Of a stretch of 64,000 bases of DNA, positions 33,286 to 41,198 are shown in pieces. The notes beneath the pieces were generated by a model that had not been told where the DNA came from, searched no databases, and worked only from the letters and a program-made list of their open reading frames with translations. Position numbers and translations under genes: made by a program. Each line of letters opens with the position of its first letter. The first letter of the stretch is position 1. Where the stretch lies: the NCBI RefSeq assembly GCF_024979255.1, contig NZ_JANLCN010000005.1, positions 124,001-188,000 on the forward strand, given 5' to 3'. The stretch comes from Herbiconiux moechotypicola. GTDB taxonomy: Bacteria; Actinomycetota; Actinomycetes; Actinomycetales; Microbacteriaceae.

Positions 33286-34956
33286 ATGCCCGAACACAGC
33301 CCGACCACACCCCGCGCCCGGCGCGCACGGCGCACCCCGCGCATCCGGGCCCTCGCCGCCCTCGCCGCGACCTCGGCGGCCGCGCTCCTCCTGGCCTCCT
33401 GCTCAGCCTCGAGCGACGCCGCCACGCCGGCCACCGCCACCGTCATCGAGGCGGTGCCGTCGCTGCCCACCTCGTTCGCCTACGACGACGGCGACTTCAC
33501 CTACGCGGGCTTCGAGTTCCAGGTGAACACCAACGCGCAGCTCATCCGCAACCCCTACGTCGAGAACGCCGACGGCGACCTGCAGCAGGACTACTTCAGC
33601 TTCGAGGGCGAGCTCGCCGAGAGCTACGACGTGAGCGACGACGGACTCACCTACACCTTCCACCTGCGCGAGGGAGTGCTCAGCCAGGCGGGCAACGAGC
33701 TCACCGCCGACGACGTGCTCTGGTCGTACGAGCGCAAGTGGAACACCGCCTCCGTCGCCCCGCTGCTCTCCTCGCCCGCGATCGTCGACCCTGCCCGGCA
33801 GTTCAGCAAGATCGACGACTACACCGTGCAGATCACGGTCGACCGCGCCGGCGACGGCTTCACCCTGCTGGCTCTGCTGGCCAACGTGAGCGCCGACATC
33901 TTCGACAGCACCCTGCTCAAGGAGCACGAGTCGGCCGACGACCCCTACGCCGTGGCCTGGTCGGCCGAGAACGGCAACTACGGCTTCGGCGCCTACATGC
34001 TCGAGAGCATGACCCCGGGCGAGGAGCTCGTGCTGGTGGCGAACCCGAACTACTACGACGGCGAGCCCGAGGTGAAGAAGGTCATCCAGCGCGTAGTGGC
34101 CGACGCCGGCACCCGCACCAACCTCGTGCGCAACGACGACGTGCAGGTGGCGGTGCAGCTGCGCCCCGCCGACCTCGTCGAGCTCGAGGAGTCTGGCGCG
34201 GCGCAGACCTTCCTGGCCGACTCCATCAACTACTCCACCGCCATCCTCAACACCACCTCGGGGCCCTTCGCCGACGAGGCCGTGCGCACCGCGTTCCGCT
34301 ACGCCATGCCCTACGAGCAGATCATCGAAGAGGTCTACAAGGGCCGAGCCGAGGCCATGACCGGCTTCATCAACCCGAACTACCCGGGTGGCACGCTCGA
34401 GGGCCTGGAGCCCGGCAGCTACCAGCCCGAGAAGGCCAAGGAGGTGCTTGAAGCGGCCGGTTACACCGAGCCGGTGCCGATCACGATCCTCACCTCGAAC
34501 GGGGTTCCGGATGCGCAGGAGGTCGCCGTGCAGATCCAGACCTACGCCGCCGACGCCGGGTTCGACGTGTCGATCGACGCCGTGCCCGTGGCCACCGCCA
34601 ACGAGAAGTACTACTCGAAGAACTTCGACGCGTACATCCAGCGCGACCAGGCCATCAGCCAGTCCCCGCCCTACGAGCTGCTGCTGTCGTACACGAAGGA
34701 CTCCCCGCTCAACAACTCCGGCTGGACCAGCGACGAGTACTACGCCGCCGTGGCCGAGGGTGTCGAGGCCGGAGACGCGCTCTCCGAGGCCGCCGGGGTC
34801 GCGTGGAACAAGGCGCAGCAGATCTGGCAGGCCGCGTCGCCGGCCGTGCCGATCGCGTTCATCGAACCGTCGCCCGCCTTCAGCAACACCATCACGGGCT
34901 ACGCCAACCGGTCGGATGCGGTCATCGACTTCTCGAACGTCACCTTCGTCGAGTAG
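33286..34956 (+). CDS. Peptide-type ABC importer substrate-binding lipoprotein (SBP family 5)
   Basis: The 556-residue protein has a basic N-terminus and a lipobox LASC (Cys39), so it is anchored on the outer membrane face. The SBP_bac_5 fold is visible: LAESYDVSDDGLTYTFHLREGVLSQAGNELTADDVLWSYERKW, then GFGAYMLESMTPGEELVLVANPNYYDGEPEVKKVIQRVV and LNTTSGPFADEAVRTAFRYAMPYEQI. It delivers the ligand to the two permeases. Despite the family name many such proteins bind non-peptide compounds; the following monooxygenase gene suggests a small organic substrate. AGGACAACGTC precedes the ATG. Confidence 0.92.
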   Translation: MPEHSPTTPRARRARRTPRIRALAALAATSAAALLLASCSASSDAATPATATVIEAVPSLPTSFAYDDGDFTYAGFEFQVNTNAQLIRNPYVENADGDLQQDYFSFEGELAESYDVSDDGLTYTFHLREGVLSQAGNELTADDVLWSYERKWNTASVAPLLSSPAIVDPARQFSKIDDYTVQITVDRAGDGFTLLALLANVSADIFDSTLLKEHESADDPYAVAWSAENGNYGFGAYMLESMTPGEELVLVANPNYYDGEPEVKKVIQRVVADAGTRTNLVRNDDVQVAVQLRPADLVELEESGAAQTFLADSINYSTAILNTTSGPFADEAVRTAFRYAMPYEQIIEEVYKGRAEAMTGFINPNYPGGTLEGLEPGSYQPEKAKEVLEAAGYTEPVPITILTSNGVPDAQEVAVQIQTYAADAGFDVSIDAVPVATANEKYYSKNFDAYIQRDQAISQSPPYELLLSYTKDSPLNNSGWTSDEYYAAVAEGVEAGDALSEAAGVAWNKAQQIWQAASPAVPIAFIEPSPAFSNTITGYANRSDAVIDFSNVTFVE

Positions 34957-34989
34957 CCACAGCAGAAACGCAGAAAGAGAGAGCACCAC

Positions 34990-36300
34990 ATGTTCCACTT
35001 GGGATGGTTCGTCGGATCGGGCTTCAGCGTCCAGTCCTGGAACGACACCTGGTCGGGTGTCGGCCGCAAGGAATGGATGAAGGCCGACCTCTACATCGAC
35101 ATGGCCCGCTCGCTCGAGCGCGCCGGCTTCGACTACATGATGTTCGAGGACGGCCTGCTCGTGCCCGACACCTACCAGGGGTCGATGGAGCACTACCTGG
35201 GCAAGGCGATGGAGACCCCGCGCAACGACCCCACCGCGCTCATCGGCATCCTGGGGCGTGAGACCAAGCACATCGGTCTCATCCCCACCATGTCGACGTC
35301 GTTCTACCCGCCGTTCATGGCGGCCCGGATGATCGCCACGCTCGACCATCTCTGCGACGGTCGGGCGGGTGCCAACCTGGTCACCTCGTCGAACCACGGC
35401 GCCGCCATGAACTTCGGGCTCGACCAGCACTACGAGCACGACCTGCGCTACGACATGGCGGGCGAGTGGATCGAGCTGGTGAGTCAGCTGCTGGCGTCGT
35501 GGGAGCCCGACGCCGTGGTGTTCGACGACGAGAAGGGGGTGTTCGCCGACTACCGGAAGGTGCACCAGATCCACTTCGAGGGCAAGTACTACAAGTCGCG
35601 CGGGCCGCTCAACACGCCGCCCGGGCCCCAGGGCAAGCCCGTCATCTGCCAGGCGGGAGGCTCGGGGGCCGGGCGCAAGTTCGCCGCGGCGAACGCCGAC
35701 ACCATCGTGTGCGTGCCCCTCGGCCTCGAGGCCATGAAGGACTACCGCGACGACATCTCGCGCCAGATGGTCGAGGCCGGGCGCGACCCGAAGGACTGCA
35801 AGGTGATGTACCTGGTGAACCCCGTGGTCGCCGACACCGAGCGGGCGGCGCGCGAGATCTACGACGCGCGCCGTGCCGCCCGGCAGTCCGACGACTTCCT
35901 GCACCAGGCCTTCGCCACCATGTCGTACTTCTCGGGCATCGACTTCTCGCAGTTCGACCCCGACGAGCCGATGCCCGACCTCACCGGCAAGGTGAACGGC
36001 CACCAGAGCTCGATGGCCCGCTACGCGAAGGACGGCGAGGGCAAGACCCTGCGCGAGCTCGCCCTCGGGCAGGACGTCGTGGAGTCGATCGAGCTGGTCG
36101 GCACCCCCGAGCAGGTGGCGGAGAAGATGGGCGAGGCGATGGAGTACGTGGGCGGCGACGGGTTCCTGCTGGCCAACAGCATCGACCGGCGGAGCGTCGC
36201 CACCATCGCCGACGGCCTGGTGCCCGCGCTCCGGCGCCGGGGGCTGGTGCGCTCGGAGTACGAGTTCGAGCACTTCAAGGACAACCTGCTGGCGTTCTGA
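34990..36300 (+). CDS. SnaA/NtaA/DszA-type FMN-dependent monooxygenase (LLM) 1
   Basis: The 436-residue luciferase-like monooxygenase uses reduced FMN and O2 to oxidise a small organic compound. NtaA/SnaA features include MFHLGWF at the start, SLERAGFDYMMFEDG, the long SFYPPFMAARMIATLDHLCDGRAGANLVTS segment, SRGPLNTPPGPQGKPVICQAGGS (flavin phosphate region) and DTIVCVPLGLEAMKDYRDDI. AGAAAGAGAG precedes the ATG. It follows the binding protein by 33 bases and is highly similar to the proteins at 44815 and 46179. No flavin reductase gene is seen in the window, so reduced flavin must come from elsewhere. Confidence 0.9.
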   Translation: MFHLGWFVGSGFSVQSWNDTWSGVGRKEWMKADLYIDMARSLERAGFDYMMFEDGLLVPDTYQGSMEHYLGKAMETPRNDPTALIGILGRETKHIGLIPTMSTSFYPPFMAARMIATLDHLCDGRAGANLVTSSNHGAAMNFGLDQHYEHDLRYDMAGEWIELVSQLLASWEPDAVVFDDEKGVFADYRKVHQIHFEGKYYKSRGPLNTPPGPQGKPVICQAGGSGAGRKFAAANADTIVCVPLGLEAMKDYRDDISRQMVEAGRDPKDCKVMYLVNPVVADTERAAREIYDARRAARQSDDFLHQAFATMSYFSGIDFSQFDPDEPMPDLTGKVNGHQSSMARYAKDGEGKTLRELALGQDVVESIELVGTPEQVAEKMGEAMEYVGGDGFLLANSIDRRSVATIADGLVPALRRRGLVRSEYEFEHFKDNLLAF

Positions 36301-36318
36301 GCCGGTCGGGAATCGACC

Positions 36319-36340
36319 TCGTGATCGACTCGTGATCGAC
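36319..36340 (+). repeat. 11-base tandem duplication at the MFS gene start
   Basis: TCGTGATCGAC is present twice in direct succession. The first copy gives a 4-codon ORF (VIDS) at 36321-36335 whose stop overlaps the GTG start at 36332 by four bases. Confidence 0.7.
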
Positions 36341-37531
36341 TCGCAGCAGCCCCGGGTGCGGGCCATCGGCCCGGGGCTGCTCGTCTTCCTCGGCGCCATC
36401 TCGGTGCTCGGCCCGCTCTCGATGAGCATCGTGCTGCCGGGCCTGCCCGAGATGGCGGTGTCGCTCGGTGCCACCGAGAGCGCCGTACAGGTGTCGCTGT
36501 CGGCCTGCGTCATCGGCCTCGCCGTGGGTCAGCTCGTGGCCGGGCCGCTCTCCGACTCGGTCGGGCGGCGGTTGCCGCTGCTCGTGGGCCTTGCGGTGTG
36601 GACCGTCGTGACCGCGCTCTGCGCCTTCGCCCCGACGGTCGAGGTGATGATCGCGCTGCGCCTCGTGCAGGGTCTGACCGGCGGAGTCGGCATGGCCATC
36701 GGGCGAGCTGTCGTGCGCGACCTCGCCGACGGCGACGAGCTGGTGCGGCAGTACTCCCGGCTCGCCCTCGTCTCCGGGGTGGCACCTGTGGTGTCGCCGT
36801 CGCTCGGCACCCTGGTGATGCTCGTGGCGCCCTGGCAGGGCATCTTCGTGGCGCTGGCGGTGGGCGGATGCGCGCTGCTGGTCTACCTGCTGGTGCGGTT
36901 TCGCGAGTCGTTGCCGGCGTCGCGCCGCCGGCCCCCGGGGCTCCGGCGGCTCGTGGCCGACTACCGGGCGTTGCTCGGGTCGTGGTCGTACGTGGCGCCG
37001 ACGCTCGTGGTGGGGTTCGCTTACGCGGCGATGTTCTCGTACGTGCTGTCGTCGTCGTTCGTCTTCCGCGAGGCGTACGCGGTGCCGGCGGCCGTGTTCA
37101 GCATCCTGTTCGGGGTCAACGGTGCCGGGTTCGCGGTGGCGAGCCAGCTGGGCTCGCGGCTCGCGCTGCGGTTCGGGGTGGTGCGCGTGGTGGTGACCAC
37201 GCTGCCGGTGACCTTCGCCGCGTGCGCGACCATGGGCATCCTGAGCCTTGCCGGGGTGGGGGAGTGGTGGGCGCTCGCGGCGCCGCTGTTCGTGATGGTG
37301 ACCTCGCTCGGCGTGGTGATGCCGCTCGGCATGACCTGGGCGATGCGCTCGCAGCCCGAGCGGGCGGGGGCCGCCTCAGGGCTGCTCGGCCTCGGGCAGT
37401 TCGCCATCGGGGGTGCGATCGGGCCCGTGGTGGGGCTCTTCCCCGTCTCGAACCCGCTGGCGCTCGCCGCGGTCACTGCGTGCTGCGTGCTGCTGGCGTT
37501 GGGCATCACCTCGACCGCCCGCTCCCGCTGA
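36332..37531 (+). CDS. Bcr/CflA-type MFS drug exporter
   Basis: The 399-residue protein has about 12 membrane spans. Motif A is in GQLVAGPLSDSVGRRLPLLVG between spans 2 and 3, and SLSMSIVLPGLPEMAVSLG follows span 1, which is typical of the Bcr/CflA group; RAVVRDLADGDE is also family-like. It should export a small molecule using the proton gradient. The GTG at 36332 has no clear ribosome site; it is reached through a 4-codon mini-ORF and is followed by an 11-base hairpin over codons 5-17. It may be co-transcribed with the upstream monooxygenase gene. Confidence 0.87.
   Translation: MIDSQQPRVRAIGPGLLVFLGAISVLGPLSMSIVLPGLPEMAVSLGATESAVQVSLSACVIGLAVGQLVAGPLSDSVGRRLPLLVGLAVWTVVTALCAFAPTVEVMIALRLVQGLTGGVGMAIGRAVVRDLADGDELVRQYSRLALVSGVAPVVSPSLGTLVMLVAPWQGIFVALAVGGCALLVYLLVRFRESLPASRRRPPGLRRLVADYRALLGSWSYVAPTLVVGFAYAAMFSYVLSSSFVFREAYAVPAAVFSILFGVNGAGFAVASQLGSRLALRFGVVRVVVTTLPVTFAACATMGILSLAGVGEWWALAAPLFVMVTSLGVVMPLGMTWAMRSQPERAGAASGLLGLGQFAIGGAIGPVVGLFPVSNPLALAAVTACCVLLALGITSTARSR
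36346..36380 (+). terminator. Strong hairpin inside the first codons of the MFS gene
   Basis: GCAGCCCCGGG (36346-36356) pairs perfectly with CCCGGGGCTGC (36370-36380) across a 13-base loop. It could attenuate read-through from the monooxygenase operon or lower translation of the MFS gene. Confidence 0.4.
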
Positions 37532-37564
37532 CGCCGATCGCGAGGTGCCCCTGCACCGCGGTCG

Positions 37565-37978
37565 TCATCCGGGCGAAGGCTCGTCCCAGCGATGGCTCCA
37601 GGCGACGAGGGGCTGGAGCGAGCGCATGAGGTCGGCACCGCGGGGAGTGAGGGCGTAGCGCACCTGCACGGGGGTGGTGGCGATCACCGTGCGCTCGACG
37701 AGGCCCGCGAGCTCGAGCTCCTTGAGGCGCTGCGACAGCAGGCGGTCGGAGAGGCCGGCCACCGAGGCGACGATCTCGCTGAACCTGTGGGCGCCTCGCG
37801 CGATGGCGAGGAGGATGCCCGAGCTCCAGCGGCGGCCCACCAGCTCGAGCGAGCCCTGGAAGGTGCGGCAGGCGTCGTCGTCGATGCGGTGCCAGGCGAG
37901 CTCGTCGTGGGGGGCGGGGCCGGGGGTGCGGCTGGGGGCAGGGCCGGCGGGCGCTGGAGCCATCGAGGGGGAAGTCAC
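37565..37978 (-). CDS. HxlR family winged-helix regulator
   Basis: The 137-residue protein has the HxlR core: CRTFQGSLELVGRRWSSGILLAIARGAHRFSEIVASVAGLSDRLLSQRLKELELAGLVERTV, followed by RYALTPRGADLMRSLQPLVAW. The conserved first Cys (CRTF) may sense redox or electrophiles. GTG at 37978 has TATCAT six bases upstream, supporting this start over an internal ATG five codons later. It is divergent from the fused oxidoreductase gene and is its likely regulator. An imperfect inverted repeat overlaps its start. Confidence 0.88.
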   Translation of the reverse strand: MTSPSMAPAPAGPAPSRTPGPAPHDELAWHRIDDDACRTFQGSLELVGRRWSSGILLAIARGAHRFSEIVASVAGLSDRLLSQRLKELELAGLVERTVIATTPVQVRYALTPRGADLMRSLQPLVAWSHRWDEPSPG

Positions 37979-37997
37979 TTACCCATGATAAGCCACT
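37973..37997. promoter_or_regulatory. Imperfect inverted repeat, possible HxlR operator
   Basis: AGTCACTTA (37973-37981) and TAAGCCACT (37989-37997) are inverted with two mismatches. The repeat covers the HxlR start and its TATCAT hexamer, so binding would cause autoregulation and could affect the divergent gene. Confidence 0.35.
37985..37990 (-). promoter_or_regulatory. Putative -10 hexamer TATCAT for the HxlR gene
   Basis: On the minus strand TATCAT-N6-GTG gives a leaderless transcript of the HxlR-type gene. Confidence 0.4.
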
Positions 37998-38034
37998 CAC
38001 GGAGGCGTTGCCTCCGCCTCCGGACCGCGACAGC

Positions 38035-40344
38035 ATGGCTGTCATGCCCCACTACGGCCACGCTCTGCGCTTCGGCACCTTCGTCACGCCTCTCAACTCC
38101 CCGGTCGCGGCAGCGGTCGATCGTGCGATCCTCAGCGAGGAGCTGGGGTATGACCTCGTCACGCTGCAGGACCACCCCTACCAGCCGTCGTTCCACGACA
38201 CCTGGACCCTGCTCACCTGGATCGCCGCGCGCACCGACCGCATCCATCTGGCCCCCAACGTGCTCAACCTCCCCCTGCGGCAGCCCGCCGTCCTGGCCCG
38301 TTCGGCGGCGAGCCTCGACCTGCTGAGCGGAGGCCGCCTCGATCTCGGTCTCGGTGCGGGAGCCTTCTGGGACGCGATCGTCGCCATGGGCGGCTCTCGC
38401 CTCACGCCGGGACAGGCCGTCGACGCCCTCGGGGAGGCGATCGACGTCATCCGGGGCATCTGGGACGTCTCCGACCGGGCGCCGCTCCACGCGGGCGGTG
38501 AGCATCATCGTGTCGACGGCGCCAAGCGCGGGCCGGCGCCGGCCCACGACATCCCGCTCTGGATCGGCGCCTACAAACCCCGGATGCTGCGGCTCACCGG
38601 GCGCAAGGGCGACGGGTGGCTCCCTTCCCTCAGCTATCTCCAGCCGGGCGATCTCACCCGCGGGAACGCGGCCATCGACGAGGCGGCCAGGGCGGCCGGA
38701 CGCGACCCGCGCGAGATCAGGCGCCTGCTCAACATCGGCGGTCGTCTCACGGTCGGCGGCGGTGCCCCGACGGCTCCGTACTCGGGAGGGCCGCTCGAGG
38801 GTCCGAGCGGATTCTGGATCGACACCCTGGTCGAGCTCGTCGTGGAGGAGGGGATCGGCACCTTCATCCTGGGCTCCGACGACGAGGGTCAGCTGCGGCG
38901 CTTCGCCGACGAGGTGATGCCCGCGGTGCGGGAGCAGGCCGATCTCGCCCTCCGCGCATCCGGGATCGCGGTCGACGGGGTCGAGCGGCCGGTGCGCAAC
39001 TCCATCTCCCTCGCGAAGCGGCGCGGAGGGATCGACTACGACTCCCTGCCCGACTCGCTCGTGGCGCGGGCCGTCGAGCCGGGGGACGCGGGTTTCGCCC
39101 GGGTGCGCAGCACCTATCTGCGAGGCGGGTCGCCGGGCATCGTGCTGAGGGTGCGGTCGGTGGAGGAGGTCGTCGACGCGCTCGGGTTCGCCCGCGCGCA
39201 TCCGGAGGTCGCCTTCGCGGTGCGCAGCGGCGGGCACGGCATCAGCGGGCGGTCGACCAATGACGGCGGCATCGTGCTCGACCTGTCGGCGCTCGACACG
39301 ATCGAGGTGCTCGACGAGAGCACGCGGCGGGTGCGCATCGGTCCGGGGGCGCGATGGATGGACGTGGCGGCCGAGCTCGCCGCGCACGGCTGGGCGCTGA
39401 GCTCGGGCGACTACGGCGGAGTCGGCGTGGGCGGGCTCGCCACCGCGGGCGGTGTGGGCTGGCTGGTGCGGGAGCACGGTCTGACGATCGATCACCTGAG
39501 GGCGGTGGAGATCGTGCTCGCCTCGGGTGAGGTGGTGCGCGCCTCCGACACCGAGAACAGCGAGCTGTTCTGGGCGGTGCGCGGAGCCGGCGCCAACTTC
39601 GGGGTCGTGGTGGCGTTCGAGTTCGAGGTCGACGAGGTGGGTGAGGTGGGCTGGGCGCAGCTCGCCTTCGACGCGAGCGACACGACCGGGTTCCTCGAGC
39701 GCTGGGGGCGCACTGTGGAGGGGGCGCCGCGCGACCTCACGAGCTTCCTGCTCATGGGCGGCTCCCGGCCGGGCCGTCCGCCGGTGGCGCAGGTGATGGC
39801 CGTGGTGGACTCGTCAGACCCCGCCGTCATCGTGGAGCGCCTGCAGCCGCTGGCCGAGACGGCGCCGCTCGTCGACCAGTCGGTGCAGCTCGTGCCCTAC
39901 GCGGCGCTGATGGCCAACGCGCAGGGCGGCGACCACGACGCCCAGGGCGAGCCTGCGGCACGCTCGGGGCTCGTCGAGCACATCACCCCGGAGTTCGCGG
40001 CGGCGATCGCCCGCCTGCTGGAGAGCGGGGCGGTGTACTTCTTCCAGATCCGGTCGGTGGGAGGAGCTGTCTCCGACGTCGACCCCTCGGCCACGGCCTA
40101 CGCGAACCGGTCGGCGAACTTCTCCGTGATCGCGTTCGGTTCCGACCGCTCGCGCCTCGATGCGCTCTGGGACGAGCTCGCCCCCCACTTCTCGGGCCTG
40201 TACCTCAGCTTCGAGACCGACCTCCGCCCAGAACGCGTCGCCGACGCCTTCCCGCCCGCCACCCTCGCGCGGCTCCGTACCCTCAAGGCGCGCTACGACC
40301 CGGCCAACCTCTTCCGCGACAACTTCAACCTCACTCCGCGCTGA
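38035..40344 (+). CDS. Fused luciferase-like (LLM) oxidoreductase and BBE-type FAD oxidase
   Basis: The 769-residue protein joins two flavoenzymes. Residues 1-325 are luciferase-like (GTFVTPLNSPVAAAVDRAILSEELGYD, LGLGAGAFWDAIVAMGG, DGWLPSLSYLQPGD). Residues 345-769 form a PCMH-type FAD domain plus berberine-bridge C-terminus: VRSGGHGISGRSTNDGG with His401 as probable 8-alpha covalent FAD site, GVGVGGLATAGGVGWLVREHGLTIDH, and YDPANLFRDNFNLTP at the end. The second covalent Cys of bicovalent enzymes is not seen. ATG 38035 was chosen over a TTG nine codons earlier. It probably performs two consecutive oxidations on one substrate. It is divergent from HxlR. Confidence 0.88.
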   Translation: MAVMPHYGHALRFGTFVTPLNSPVAAAVDRAILSEELGYDLVTLQDHPYQPSFHDTWTLLTWIAARTDRIHLAPNVLNLPLRQPAVLARSAASLDLLSGGRLDLGLGAGAFWDAIVAMGGSRLTPGQAVDALGEAIDVIRGIWDVSDRAPLHAGGEHHRVDGAKRGPAPAHDIPLWIGAYKPRMLRLTGRKGDGWLPSLSYLQPGDLTRGNAAIDEAARAAGRDPREIRRLLNIGGRLTVGGGAPTAPYSGGPLEGPSGFWIDTLVELVVEEGIGTFILGSDDEGQLRRFADEVMPAVREQADLALRASGIAVDGVERPVRNSISLAKRRGGIDYDSLPDSLVARAVEPGDAGFARVRSTYLRGGSPGIVLRVRSVEEVVDALGFARAHPEVAFAVRSGGHGISGRSTNDGGIVLDLSALDTIEVLDESTRRVRIGPGARWMDVAAELAAHGWALSSGDYGGVGVGGLATAGGVGWLVREHGLTIDHLRAVEIVLASGEVVRASDTENSELFWAVRGAGANFGVVVAFEFEVDEVGEVGWAQLAFDASDTTGFLERWGRTVEGAPRDLTSFLLMGGSRPGRPPVAQVMAVVDSSDPAVIVERLQPLAETAPLVDQSVQLVPYAALMANAQGGDHDAQGEPAARSGLVEHITPEFAAAIARLLESGAVYFFQIRSVGGAVSDVDPSATAYANRSANFSVIAFGSDRSRLDALWDELAPHFSGLYLSFETDLRPERVADAFPPATLARLRTLKARYDPANLFRDNFNLTPR

Positions 40345-40367
40345 CCGCTGTCGGGGCGGCGGTCAGC
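40340..40367. terminator. Bidirectional terminator overlapping both stop codons
   Basis: GCTGACCGC (40340-40348) and GCGGTCAGC (40359-40367) form a perfect 9-base stem with a 10-base loop. The stop of the fused oxidoreductase lies in one arm and that of the convergent hydrolase in the other. Confidence 0.6.
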
Positions 40368-41076
40368 CGAGTTCGGCGATCGCGTCGGTGATGAGCTTGA
40401 CGACCTCGGCCGGGTGGGAGCGCATGACGAGGTGGGGGGCGTCGATCTCGACGACGGTGCGGAGGCCCGCCCGCTGATAGCCGAAACGCTCCACGTCGGG
40501 GTTGATGGTGTGGTCGGCCGACGACACGATGCCCCAGGCAGGCTTCGTCTTCCAGGCCGCGACCGGCGCCGCCTCGCCGAAGGCGAGGGCGGCCAGCGGG
40601 CGCTGAGACACCGCGAGCACCTCGGCATCGGCGATGTCGACCCCGGCGGCGAACACCGACGGGAAGGCGTCGATCTTCACCGACACGTCGGTGCCCGGCT
40701 CGCCGCCCTCGACCGGGAACGGCGTGTAGACGAGATTCGCCGCGAGGTCGGAGTCGGGGAACCCGCCCTGCAGCTGCCCGAGGCTCTCGCCCTTGTCGAG
40801 CGCGTAGCCCGAGAGGTACACCAGTCCGACGACGTTCTCCGCCACCCCGGCGACGGTGATGACCGCGCCGCCGTAGGAGTGGCCCACGAGCAGCACAGGG
40901 CCCTCGATCTGCTCGACGACCGAGCGGATGTACGCGGAGTCGCCCAGAAGACTGCGGTTGGGCACGGCGGGCACGCGCACGGTGTACCCCTGGTCGAGCA
41001 GCTGCCGTGTGACGGGCGCGAAGCTCGCCGAGTCGGCGAAGGCCCCGTGGACGAGGACGATGGTGGGAGCGGGCAT
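40363..41076 (-). CDS. Alpha/beta hydrolase (EstC-like esterase)
   Basis: The 237-residue protein has the HGAF oxyanion segment (IVLVHGAFADSASFAPVT), the nucleophile elbow GHSYGGAV with the catalytic Ser, and the catalytic His in IDAPHLVMRSHPAEV. The catalytic Asp is probably in SSADHTINPD. This group, common in actinobacteria, contains small esterases and lactonases; the substrate is unknown. GGAAGGA lies eight bases before the ATG. It converges with the fused oxidoreductase gene, sharing a terminator. Confidence 0.88.
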   Translation of the reverse strand: MPAPTIVLVHGAFADSASFAPVTRQLLDQGYTVRVPAVPNRSLLGDSAYIRSVVEQIEGPVLLVGHSYGGAVITVAGVAENVVGLVYLSGYALDKGESLGQLQGGFPDSDLAANLVYTPFPVEGGEPGTDVSVKIDAFPSVFAAGVDIADAEVLAVSQRPLAALAFGEAAPVAAWKTKPAWGIVSSADHTINPDVERFGYQRAGLRTVVEIDAPHLVMRSHPAEVVKLITDAIAELG

Positions 41077-41138
41077 GGCGTGGTTCCTTCCAATGGGAGG
41101 TGGCCTCCCCCACGCTATGCGCCCCGGCGGCCGGTGTC

Positions 41139-41156
41139 GTGATCCCCTCGGGGTCA
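41139..41156 (-). terminator. Possible hairpin after the P-type ATPase gene
   Basis: GTGATCCC and GGGTCAC-type arms fold with one bulged base around CTCG, in the 122-base gap downstream of the metal ATPase. Weak evidence. Confidence 0.3.
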
Positions 41157-41198
41157 CCCCCGGCCGGAGCCGGCATGAGGTGTGTGGGCGCCGCCGCG

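Noticed and set aside
33403-36513. Minus-strand open frame of about 1036 codons opposite the binding protein and monooxygenase genes
   Set aside because: The product is a His/Arg/Val/Gly-rich antisense translation with no motif, while the plus strand has complete family motifs.
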